Origin: Comamonadaceae bacterium
GTDB lineage: Bacteria; Pseudomonadota; Gammaproteobacteria; Burkholderiales; Burkholderiaceae_C
Assembly (NCBI GenBank): GCA_947372005.1
Contig: CANBRV010000011.1
Coordinates: forward strand, 1 to 19,446
Length of the DNA: 19,446 nucleotides
Reading direction: 5' to 3'
Each line of letters starts with the position of its first letter. Position 1 is the first letter of the stretch. Made by a program: the position numbers and the translations under genes. A model generated the notes under the pieces. That model was given only the letters and a program-made list of their open reading frames with translations, searched no databases and had not been told where the DNA came from. This document shows, piece by piece, positions 1 to 6,582 of the stretch.

Positions 1-1032
1 CGCTTTCCGTTTAGTCTGACCACAGGCCGATTGCGCGACCAATGGCATGGCATGAGCCGCACGGGCACGCTTGGGCGCTTGTTCGGTCATGTGCCTGAGC
101 CTACAGTGCAAATGAACGAGCAAGACATGGTGCGCCGTGGCTTCAAAGCGGGTGAACTCGTCCACGTCACATCGAAGCGCGGCTCGGTCGTGCTGCCCGT
201 ACAAGCGTCCAAAGAGATTGGCATGAGCCAAGCCTTTATCGCCATGCATTGGGGCGGTCAATTTTTGAGTGGAAAATCCAGCACCGGCGAGCCGCTTTTG
301 GGCGTGAATTCACTCACGACCTCCGCGTTTTGTCCTGACTCAAAGCAGCCTGAGTTAAAACACGCAGCCGTCAAAATACTCAAAGCAGAATTGCCACAGA
401 GCTTATTGGCTGTGGCTTGGCTGCCCATAGACGCAGCGCACCTTGCCCGCGCTGCGCTTCAAAAATTGATGTCTGAGTTTGACTTTGCCAGTCTCGTTCC
501 TTTCGGGCAAGAAGCGATTGGCGAACAGCGAAGCGGCTTGCTCTTTCGTGCATCCTGCCAATACCCTCCCACGTTCGATCTGCTTGAAAAAATCGAATCA
601 ATCTTGCAATTGAACACGCCTGTAGCACTACGCTATCGTGACAAAAAGAACGAGCAGTACCGTGTGGCGCTGATGAATGGCGAGCCCTCTTCAAGCTCGA
701 ATTTGAAAGGCTTCTTACTCGCAGGCGATGCGTCCTCTGGCGCGTGGATGCAAACGCTATTGCAAGAAGATTTAAGTGCCCAGGCGTTTCGTCGCCGCTT
801 GCTGCTGCCAAGTCCAACCGCTCCAGAAGGCGCTCCAGCCAAGGCGGCGCAAGTGTGCAGCTGCTTGAACGTGGGTGCGGACAAGATCACAAATTGCTTG
901 ATGCGCATAGAAGGTGATGAATCAGCTCGCCTATCTGAATTGCAAGGCGAGCTCAAGTGTGGCACGCAGTGCGGCTCGTGCGTGCCCACGCTCAAGCGCA
1001 TGATTCGGGAGACTGCGACAATTGGCACATGA
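1..1032 (+). CDS. nasA: Assimilatory nitrate reductase catalytic subunit, C-terminal part (5' end outside window)
   Basis: The reading frame is open from base 1, so the gene enters from the left edge and only about 343 residues are visible. They begin in the molybdopterin-dinucleotide-binding domain: RFPFSLTTGRLRDQWHG and the following SRTGTLG are characteristic of the molybdenum nitrate reductase/formate dehydrogenase family. The extreme C-terminus is a BFD-like [2Fe-2S] module, with a CxC pair (codons at 856 and 862) and a KCGTQCGSC cluster (cysteines at 958, 970, 979). This layout is known from Klebsiella-type NasA, where the extra cluster takes electrons from a partner reductase. The role is cytoplasmic reduction of nitrate to nitrite for nitrogen assimilation. 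Its stop codon overlaps the start of the next gene, so they are probably co-transcribed with cobA. The family is clear; the electron donor cannot be seen here. Confidence 0.93.
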   Translation, partial: RFPFSLTTGRLRDQWHGMSRTGTLGRLFGHVPEPTVQMNEQDMVRRGFKAGELVHVTSKRGSVVLPVQASKEIGMSQAFIAMHWGGQFLSGKSSTGEPLLGVNSLTTSAFCPDSKQPELKHAAVKILKAELPQSLLAVAWLPIDAAHLARAALQKLMSEFDFASLVPFGQEAIGEQRSGLLFRASCQYPPTFDLLEKIESILQLNTPVALRYRDKKNEQYRVALMNGEPSSSSNLKGFLLAGDASSGAWMQTLLQEDLSAQAFRRRLLLPSPTAPEGAPAKAAQVCSCLNVGADKITNCLMRIEGDESARLSELQGELKCGTQCGSCVPTLKRMIRETATIGT

Positions 1033-1943
1033 GCGCTACATCTTCAATCTCCCACTACATCAAAGAAATTGGCCGAGGCAAGGAAGGCGCTCGCTCGCTA
1101 ACACGTGAGCAGGCCGCTGATTTATTTGGTTTGGTGCTAGACGGTGCCGTAAGCGATTTAGAAATTGGCGCATTTTGTCTCTCCATGCGCATCAAAGGCG
1201 AAACGCCGCTAGAGCTGATGGGATTTATTGATGCGGCTGAAGCGAAAATCCAAAAAAGTGCTCTGCAGCCTTTATTTCATAAGGCTTCTACAAGGCCCGT
1301 CGTGGTCATTCCTAGCTACAACGGCGCAAGAAAATTACCGCTACTCACGCCGCTCTTGGCGCATCTACTGGCTAAAAATGGCTGCGATGTTTTGGTTCAC
1401 GGCATGGACGAAGGACTTGGCAGCCGTGTCACAAGCGCCGCTTTGTTTGCACAATTGCCCGCTCATGCCAACGTCAACTATGTGTCAATTGCCAAACTCT
1501 CACCGCCGCTTAAAAAATTACTCGATGTGCGCAAAGTAGTTGGACTGCGTAACAGTGCGCACAGCGTCGTTAAGCTGATTAATCCGTTTCGTTTGGAAAC
1601 ACATACAAAATCGGTTTTAGTGACCAGCTACACCCATCCTGAATACGCGGTGTCGATGAATGAAACCTTAGTCGGCTTGCAAGCGACATCCCTTTTGCTG
1701 CGCGGCACCGAAGGCGAAGCGGTAGCGGATCCACGCCGCACGCCTGTCATGACCGGGCTTCGCGCTGGCACAGCAGTCGTATTGCAAGAGATGCAACATG
1801 GCTCTATAGATACATTGCCGCTACTGCCCGCCACGACAGACGCCGCCATCACAGCTAGCTATATTCAATCAGTTCTAGCGGGCGATCAGCGCGTCCCAGC
1901 ACCGATTGCTTTGCAGGTTCAGCATATTTTGAAGCTCTTATGA
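1029..1943 (+). CDS. ybiB: YbiB/TrpD2-family nucleic-acid-binding protein
   Basis: A 304-residue protein of the anthranilate-phosphoribosyltransferase-like fold. An N-terminal helical glycosyltransferase-family-3 type domain (about residues 8-75) precedes an alpha/beta domain starting at VVVIPSYNGARK (91-102). TrpD has a glycine-rich PRPP loop at that position; this PSYNGARK version is typical of YbiB/TrpD2, which bind nucleic acid rather than make phosphoribosyl-anthranilate. The frame is open further upstream (to 957), but the ATG at 1029 overlaps the nasA stop as ATGA, and the residues before it (MWHAVRLVRAHAQ) are just nasA read out of frame, so 1029 is chosen. The gene ends in another ATGA overlap with cobA. 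Why a DNA/RNA-binding protein is placed inside a nitrate-assimilation unit is not known. Family assignment is fairly sure; cellular role is not. Confidence 0.85.
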   Translation: MSATSSISHYIKEIGRGKEGARSLTREQAADLFGLVLDGAVSDLEIGAFCLSMRIKGETPLELMGFIDAAEAKIQKSALQPLFHKASTRPVVVIPSYNGARKLPLLTPLLAHLLAKNGCDVLVHGMDEGLGSRVTSAALFAQLPAHANVNYVSIAKLSPPLKKLLDVRKVVGLRNSAHSVVKLINPFRLETHTKSVLVTSYTHPEYAVSMNETLVGLQATSLLLRGTEGEAVADPRRTPVMTGLRAGTAVVLQEMQHGSIDTLPLLPATTDAAITASYIQSVLAGDQRVPAPIALQVQHILKLL

Positions 1944-2749
1944 AGACATCTCGCTCATCCCTCAAAGGCTCCGTCACATTAGTTGGTGCGGGTCCTGGTG
2001 ACCCTGAGCTTTTAACACTCAAGGCAGTCAAAGCGATTGCGAGCGCCACCGTCATCTTGGTGGATGATTTGGTCAACGAAGAAGTGCTTGCCCATGCCAG
2101 TCCAAACGCTCGTATCGTGTATGTTGGCAAGCGCGGCGGCTGCAAATCAACACCGCAGGCATTTATCGAGAAGATGATGATTGCCGAATACAAAAAAGGC
2201 GAGGTGGTTGCTCGTCTCAAGGGCGGCGACCCGATGATTTTTGGCCGCGCAGGCGAAGAGCTGGCGGCACTGGCTATAGCAGGTGTGCCATGCACGGTGG
2301 TCAATGGCCTTACGTCAGGGCTCGCGGCAGCAACAGGGCTAGGCGTGCCACTCACGCATCGCGACTATGCGCATGGTGTTGTCTTTGTGACAGGTCACGC
2401 CGCACCTGGTGGAGCAGAGACCGACTGGGTCACGCTTGGTCAAATGGCAACCCAACTCAAACTCACCTTAGTCATTTATATGGGTGTTAGTCACGCAAGC
2501 CTTATTCAGCAAGGCTTGCAAACTCATTGCGCTTCAAGCACTCCGGTTGCTCTCATTCAAAGTGCCAGCACAGTACAAGAGCGTCGCATTTTGACGCAGC
2601 TAGGTCAACTCACCCAGTCTATTAAAGACGAAGCGCTACAGAGCCCTCTGATTATGGTAATTGGTGACGTCGCTAAGTTGGCGCAAATGTCATCGAGCGT
2701 TGCCGTCAGTTCCGAGCAAGATCGCTATAATGCGAGGTTGGTCGCTTAA
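1940..2749 (+). CDS. cobA: Uroporphyrinogen-III C-methyltransferase (SUMT)
   Basis: A 269-residue tetrapyrrole methylase that uses SAM to methylate uroporphyrinogen III at C-2 and C-7, giving precorrin-2, the precursor of siroheme and cobalamin. Diagnostic motifs are VGAGPGDPELLTLKA (residues 15-29) and RLKGGDPMIFGRAGEE (92-107), both hallmarks of the family. The length is that of a stand-alone CobA; there is no CysG-type dehydrogenase/ferrochelatase domain. The start codon overlaps the ybiB stop by four bases. Placement after nasA suggests its job here is siroheme supply for assimilatory nitrite reductase rather than B12. A consensus -10 box for the next gene lies inside its last codons. Confidence 0.93.
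   Translation: MKTSRSSLKGSVTLVGAGPGDPELLTLKAVKAIASATVILVDDLVNEEVLAHASPNARIVYVGKRGGCKSTPQAFIEKMMIAEYKKGEVVARLKGGDPMIFGRAGEELAALAIAGVPCTVVNGLTSGLAAATGLGVPLTHRDYAHGVVFVTGHAAPGGAETDWVTLGQMATQLKLTLVIYMGVSHASLIQQGLQTHCASSTPVALIQSASTVQERRILTQLGQLTQSIKDEALQSPLIMVIGDVAKLAQMSSSVAVSSEQDRYNARLVA
2700..2731 (+). promoter_or_regulatory. Candidate promoter for the Ala-rich lipoprotein gene
   Basis: A perfect TATAAT lies at 2726-2731 inside the 3' end of cobA. The best -35 candidate, TTGCCG at 2700-2705, is 20 bases away, longer than usual, so the -35 is weak or the promoter depends on an activator. Transcription would start near 2738 and give a leader of about 60 bases containing the palindrome at 2755-2770. 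The very uniform codon use of the downstream gene fits strong independent expression. Confidence 0.45.
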
Positions 2750-2754
2750 ACGAT

Positions 2755-2770
2755 CAATTTCCGGAAATTG
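2755..2770. repeat. Perfect 16-bp palindrome in the lipoprotein leader
   Basis: CAATTTCCGGAAATTG is identical to its reverse complement and lies between cobA and the lipoprotein start. As RNA it could form a 6-bp stem with a CCGG loop, followed by a T-rich but interrupted stretch (TTTAACCTCTTATTTT). That makes it a weak terminator for cobA, a leader hairpin, or a dimeric operator. I cannot choose between these from the sequence. Confidence 0.6.
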
Positions 2771-2798
2771 TTTAACCTCTTATTTTAAGGATCCTGAC

Positions 2799-3020
2799 AT
2801 GAACAAGTCACTCGTTTTGGCCGCATTGATCGCTGCCGCTGCTCTCGCCGCTTGCGGTAAAAAAGAAGCTCCTGCTGAAGCTCCTAAAGTTGAAGCTCCT
2901 GCTGCTGCCGCATCTGCTCCTGCTGCCGCTGCATCTGACGCTGCTGCTGCCGCTCCTGCTGCCGCTGCCGCTGCTGTTGACGCTGCTAAAGGCGCCGCTA
3001 AAGACGCAATGAAGAAGTAA
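2799..3020 (+). CDS. Small alanine-rich lipoprotein
   Basis: A 73-residue protein. MNKSLVLAALIAAAALAAC is a textbook lipoprotein signal peptide with lipobox LAAC (residues 16-19), so the mature form would be about 55 residues anchored in a membrane through Cys19. The mature part is low-complexity Ala/Pro/Lys/Glu: GKKEAPAEAPKVEAP, then long Ala runs, ending in a lysine-bearing amphipathic stretch (DAAKGAAKDAMKK). The start at 2799 is set by an AAGGA ribosome-binding site 7 bases upstream; the frame is open further back but lacks a signal peptide there. Almost all alanines are GCT or GCC and prolines CCT, unlike the neighbours. It is followed by a strong terminator. Similar short Ala-rich lipoproteins occur in Burkholderiales; I know no function. 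Confidence 0.85.
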   Translation: MNKSLVLAALIAAAALAACGKKEAPAEAPKVEAPAAAASAPAAAASDAAAAAPAAAAAAVDAAKGAAKDAMKK

Positions 3021-3038
3021 TCTCTTCTCTGTACTCTT

Positions 3039-3064
3039 AAAAACCACCTTCGGGTGGTTTTTTT
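3039..3064. terminator. Bidirectional intrinsic terminator with UUCG loop
   Basis: AAACCACC (3041-3048) pairs perfectly with GGTGGTTT (3053-3060) around TTCG, giving the very stable C(UUCG)G tetraloop. A T-run to 3064 follows on the plus strand, and A residues at 3039-3043 provide the T-run for the minus strand. It therefore ends both the lipoprotein transcript and the long minus-strand run; the stop codon of the MBL hydrolase lies in the T-run. Confidence 0.93.
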
Positions 3065-3836
3065 ATATCTGCAACCAATCAAAACCTGATTCCGCATCGG
3101 CAATGTGCGTCTGGCAACTAAAGCCGTTCGCTATAGATCCTAATACTTCACGCACAAGATCGGGGTGGTTATTTTGTTCACTCAAATGCGCGGCCACCAC
3201 ATGTTCTAAATCCTGATGAAGCAAAGTTTGCAACAAATTTGCTGCCTGCGCGTTACTCAGATGCCCATAGCCACCAGCGATGCGCTGCTTCAAAAATGGC
3301 GGATATTTGCTTGCTTGCAAAAGCGCTTCATCATGATTGAACTCTAAAACCATTGCATGCAGCCCTTGCATCCGCTGAGTCACATGCGGGGTTACATGCC
3401 CCAAGTCGGTCAAAAGCCCAAAACGCTTATTGCCGTCCGTCACAACCAGCTGCAAAGGCTCTTTAGCATCATGCGTTACGGTAAATGGATGCAAATATAA
3501 GTCTCGAACCGTAATTGGCTCATCGTCATACGCAAACCGTTGATATCCCGCCAAGTCTGGACTGCCGATTGCTGAATAAGTCCCCCGACTCATCCAAATC
3601 GGCAATTGCTCTTGTACGGCTAGCTGCCGCGCACAACCCACATGGTCGCTATGTTCATGCGTAATGAAAACAGCGTCAATGTCTTGAAAGGAAAGGCCCC
3701 GTTTAGCAAGGCGCTCATCCAAGTGCTTAAACGGCAGGCCGCAATCGATCAAAAGTCTACTCGTAGCAACGCCAGACGTCACTTCAAGTAACGTAGCATT
3801 TCCTGAACTACCGCTGCCTAAGGAGCAAAACCGCAA
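3063..3836 (-). CDS. MBL-fold metallo-hydrolase, YycJ/WalJ-like
   Basis: A 257-residue metallo-beta-lactamase-fold hydrolase. It has THEHSDH (residues 59-65, the HxHxDH metal site), an N-terminal SLGSGSSGN strand-loop typical of the YycJ/WalJ group, the downstream metal ligands DLGH (about 123-126) and a C-terminal AAHLSEQNN. Family members are predicted two-metal phosphodiesterases or nucleases. The gene starts with TTG only 13 bases after bamC; an in-frame TGA lies just upstream and no ATG is available, so the TTG start is nearly forced and points to low expression or translational coupling. It is the last gene of the minus-strand run and ends in the terminator at 3039-3064. Substrate unknown. 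Confidence 0.85.
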   Translation of the reverse strand: MRFCSLGSGSSGNATLLEVTSGVATSRLLIDCGLPFKHLDERLAKRGLSFQDIDAVFITHEHSDHVGCARQLAVQEQLPIWMSRGTYSAIGSPDLAGYQRFAYDDEPITVRDLYLHPFTVTHDAKEPLQLVVTDGNKRFGLLTDLGHVTPHVTQRMQGLHAMVLEFNHDEALLQASKYPPFLKQRIAGGYGHLSNAQAANLLQTLLHQDLEHVVAAHLSEQNNHPDLVREVLGSIANGFSCQTHIADAESGFDWLQI

Positions 3837-3849
3837 AACAGCGCCGCGC

Positions 3850-4968
3850 TTATTTCAAATCGTCTAGCAAAACTTTGAGAATGCTCTTGGCATCCGCTGT
3901 ATTTAATATTTTCCCTGCCGTATCAGCAACACGTAACCGTGTTGCTGCTGAGTCAGCACTCAAAATAATTTGATACTTTTGTAATGATTCTTTCGCTTTA
4001 GCGCCAAACATTCGCGCAAAAAAACCAGGGTCATTTTTTCCTGCGTCCACTTCAACGTAGCGAACAAAGAAAATGCCTTTACTGCGGTCACGGTCTTCAA
4101 CGGTAAAGTTGGTGCGGTCAAGGCTTAGTCCAACACGGCGCCAAGCCTGATCAAAAGCATCATTCAGCACAAGGCTGCTTTGCGTTGCATTTTGCTCAAT
4201 ACTTGCCCGCACCTGCGTCTGAACTGGTAACGCGCCAGCACTCTTAGGCTGATCAAGCGCTGCATTTGCAGACTCTGGCGTACCGCCCAAACGCACCATC
4301 AATCGCTTTAAAAATTCAACCTCTAACTCAGGGTCCACAGGACGTGGCTTCCACACAAGCGTCGTCCGCGCTTCGTTCGCGTAGTCTTCAAATAACCCTC
4401 GGTGGCTGATATAAATTTCTGTTCCGCCGCTAGCCGTACGCTCTAAGCGCGTGCGGTACTTATCACGCTCATTCGTCGAATACAAACCATCGAGCACTTT
4501 GCCTAAATATTTTCGAATGCCGTCTTGCGGCAACTTCGCGCGATTTTCATTCCAATCCGTTTCCATAATGCCTAAATTAGCCTGGTCAACAACGATGGTT
4601 AAGCCGTTATCTGTCCAAAACTTTTTAATCTCATCCCATAATTTTTCTGGCGCACGGCTAGTCACTAGCCAGCGCTGCGTACCATCGCGCACCACTCGTA
4701 TATCACCCAAAACATTTGCAGCGGTCGCATTAGCTACAGTGGTCGTTGCGGCATTGGCATTCGATTGAAGTGCGCTAGCGTTTGCAGCACCCCCGACAGG
4801 CACAGAGGCCTGCGAATTTTTTGTAAGTAGCGAAAGGTCTGGAGGCACTTCTAACGTTGGCGCTTGTCGACCTTGCGACTTGTAATCCACCTTGTTGCTA
4901 TCAAACGTGGTCGTGCAACCAACCAAGGCAAATACCGCCGCCATCATGCAAAGTTTCATTTTCATCAT
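3850..4968 (-). CDS. bamC: Outer-membrane protein assembly factor BamC (NlpB/DapX lipoprotein)
   Basis: A 372-residue lipoprotein. A short signal peptide ends in lipobox LVGC (residues 15-18), followed by a long flexible linker rich in Ala/Asn/Thr. Two folded helix-grip domains follow: about 90-200 (from VVRDGTQRWLVTSRAPEKLWDEIKKF) and about 265-372 (from DAFDQAWRRVGLSLDR). This two-domain layout is that of BamC, an accessory lipoprotein of the BAM complex that inserts beta-barrel proteins into the outer membrane. The linker before domain one contains VDYKSQGRQAPTLEVPPDL, the conserved 'PPDL' region that contacts BamD. Its ATG overlaps the dapA stop, the same dapA-bamC order as in E. coli. 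A second ATG follows at once, so the exact start is uncertain by one codon. Confidence 0.93.
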   Translation of the reverse strand: MMKMKLCMMAAVFALVGCTTTFDSNKVDYKSQGRQAPTLEVPPDLSLLTKNSQASVPVGGAANASALQSNANAATTTVANATAANVLGDIRVVRDGTQRWLVTSRAPEKLWDEIKKFWTDNGLTIVVDQANLGIMETDWNENRAKLPQDGIRKYLGKVLDGLYSTNERDKYRTRLERTASGGTEIYISHRGLFEDYANEARTTLVWKPRPVDPELEVEFLKRLMVRLGGTPESANAALDQPKSAGALPVQTQVRASIEQNATQSSLVLNDAFDQAWRRVGLSLDRTNFTVEDRDRSKGIFFVRYVEVDAGKNDPGFFARMFGAKAKESLQKYQIILSADSAATRLRVADTAGKILNTADAKSILKVLLDDLK

Positions 4969-5879
4969 TCGTCTTTCAAAATAGCACAGGCTCGCATGGC
5001 TTTCTCAACTTGCAATTGCGATGCGGAGGTTAGCTCTGTCATAGGCAGGCGCATCGTGCCGCCGCAAAGCCCCATACGAGCAGCAGCCCACTTCACTGGG
5101 ATGGGATTGGCTTCAACAAATAAATTTTTATGCAGCGGCATCAACTCAAACTGCAAACGCATCGCAGTTGCCGTATCGCCTGCTACTGCCGCTATACACA
5201 ACTCGTGCATTTTGCGCGGCGCAATATTGGCTGTCACGCTGATATTGCCTTGGCCGCCACAAAGCATCAACGCCACTGCCGTTGGATCATCGCCAGAATA
5301 AATACCAAAGTTTTTGAGTCCTTTATCGCGCACGGCCTTAATGAGCCACTGGGCGCGCTCAATGTTCCCTGTCGCTTCTTTAATGCCGACAATACCGTCT
5401 ACCTCAGCAAGGCGCATCACGGTGTCATGCGCCATGTCTGCAACTGTGCGACCTGGCACGTTGTAGAGGTACATAGGCAGATCCACACTTTCGCTGATTT
5501 TTTTGAAGTGCAAATATTGCCCTTCTTGCGTGGGCTTGTTGTAGTAAGGCACAACTTGCAACTGAGAATGGGCGCCCACTTTTTGAGCGTAACGCGCTAG
5601 CTCAATCGCCTCAGCTGTCGAGTTAGCACCGCAACCCGCCATGATAGGAACAAAGCGCTCGGTATGTTGAGCGGCCTGCTCCACCGCCACACGAATAATC
5701 TCGCAGTGCTCCTCCACACTCACCGTCGGTGATTCACCCGTGGTACCAACGACGCCAATGCAATCGGTTCCTTCAGCAATATGCCAATCTACTAACTTGC
5801 GCAAACCCGCATAGTCAATACTGCCGTCATCCAGCATAGGGGTAATAAGTGCAACGATACTGCCAGTGATGGGGGTCAT
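4965..5879 (-). CDS. dapA: 4-hydroxy-tetrahydrodipicolinate synthase
   Basis: A 304-residue TIM-barrel aldolase that condenses pyruvate with aspartate semialdehyde, the first step committed to lysine and diaminopimelate synthesis. Key residues are visible: GTTGES (45-50) with the active-site threonine pair, PYYNKP (111-116), the catalytic Tyr139 and Arg144 in YNVPGRT, the Schiff-base lysine Lys167 in GIKEATG, and YSGDD (194-198). Length is normal for the family. The start overlaps the methyltransferase stop, and the stop overlaps the bamC start, each by four bases, so the genes are translationally coupled. Nothing is missing. Confidence 0.97.
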   Translation of the reverse strand: MTPITGSIVALITPMLDDGSIDYAGLRKLVDWHIAEGTDCIGVVGTTGESPTVSVEEHCEIIRVAVEQAAQHTERFVPIMAGCGANSTAEAIELARYAQKVGAHSQLQVVPYYNKPTQEGQYLHFKKISESVDLPMYLYNVPGRTVADMAHDTVMRLAEVDGIVGIKEATGNIERAQWLIKAVRDKGLKNFGIYSGDDPTAVALMLCGGQGNISVTANIAPRKMHELCIAAVAGDTATAMRLQFELMPLHKNLFVEANPIPVKWAAARMGLCGGTMRLPMTELTSASQLQVEKAMRACAILKDE

Positions 5880-6454
5880 GATGAGCTCAGGGAATAAATA
5901 GACGAACCTTGCATTTTAGTCGTCCGCTGGATGGCCACCATGCGCTGCACCAAGCGGTCCGGACTGGTCAAAAACCCTTCTTCATAAGCCACGATGTGCA
6001 TGCCCGAGCAAAGCGACAGTAACTCCCCAGATTGAAGCAAAAAGTCAGGATTGGAGGGCTTGCCAAAACGCTCATTTCCAGCCGCAAATGTTTCATAAAT
6101 CAGCACGCCACCACCTGCCAAACTAGCCAAGAGCAAGGGCATTAAAGGTCTGTGCAAATAGTTCGTGACGACGATGGCATCAAAAGTCTCTGGTGCACCT
6201 TTTTGCATCAACGGCCAAGGCGCGTTTTCAATATCCGCCTGTACGGTTCGAGCATGGGGAGAGTGCACGGCAAGTTTTTGCAAAGCCTCTTCTGACATAT
6301 CGAGTGCCGTAACCGTACACCCCTTGTCGGCAAAGAGTTTGGTGTGCCGGCCCGCTCCGCAAGCCACATCCAGCATAGTCCGCCTAGGTGCCACTAAATG
6401 CGCCCAGCGCTGTACCCAGCTAGAAGGCGACGCAACATCCACATGCGTCACCAT
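5876..6454 (-). CDS. Class I SAM-dependent methyltransferase
   Basis: A 192-residue Rossmann-fold methyltransferase. Motif I is MLDVACGAGRHT (residues 27-38), the acidic residue after strand 2 is ALDMS (50-54), and QADIENAPWP (72-81) and FDAIVVTNYLHRP (91-103) are the later motifs. It resembles TehB/Methyltransf_25-type small-molecule methyltransferases, but the substrate cannot be read from the sequence. The frame stays open to a TTG at 6469, but the ATG at 6454 forms a TAATG stop/start junction with the 42-residue membrane protein, so that ATG is preferred. It overlaps dapA by four bases downstream. A link to lysine or cell-envelope synthesis is only suggested by position. Confidence 0.85.
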   Translation of the reverse strand: MVTHVDVASPSSWVQRWAHLVAPRRTMLDVACGAGRHTKLFADKGCTVTALDMSEEALQKLAVHSPHARTVQADIENAPWPLMQKGAPETFDAIVVTNYLHRPLMPLLLASLAGGGVLIYETFAAGNERFGKPSNPDFLLQSGELLSLCSGMHIVAYEEGFLTSPDRLVQRMVAIQRTTKMQGSSIYSLSSS

Positions 6455-6582
6455 TAAAAGCAAAGCCAAATCTGATTGGCCGTTGCCACAATGAAATCTG
6501 GGCGTGTGTACGCTAAAAAAATAAGACTGGCTGCGACAAAAAATGCCAGCAACATCCCATGTTTTTTAAGCCAACGCGTCAC
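6454..6582 (-). CDS. Small single-pass membrane protein (42 aa)
   Basis: This short frame begins with GTG at 6582, inside the last codons of the MFS gene, and ends with TAA at 6454-6456, whose last A starts the methyltransferase ATG. Evidence that it is real: a GGAG ribosome-binding site 7 bases before the GTG; exact stop/start coupling to the next gene; and a sensible membrane-protein composition. A basic N-terminus (TRWLKKHG, residues 2-9) is followed by a hydrophobic helix (MLLAFFVAASLIFLAY, 10-25) and a short tail (TRPDFIVATANQIWLCF, 26-42). Positive-inside reasoning puts the N-terminus in the cytoplasm. It would be missed by gene callers with a 50- or 60-codon cutoff. I have a vague memory of similar YxRPDF...W.CF short proteins in Comamonadaceae but cannot check. 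Function unknown. Confidence 0.78.
   Translation of the reverse strand: MTRWLKKHGMLLAFFVAASLIFLAYTRPDFIVATANQIWLCF

Noticed and set aside
304..313. GTGAATTCAC palindrome, repeated within 14463-14474
   Set aside because: Both copies encode Val-Asn-Ser-Leu inside genes with the same codons; coincidence is the simplest explanation.
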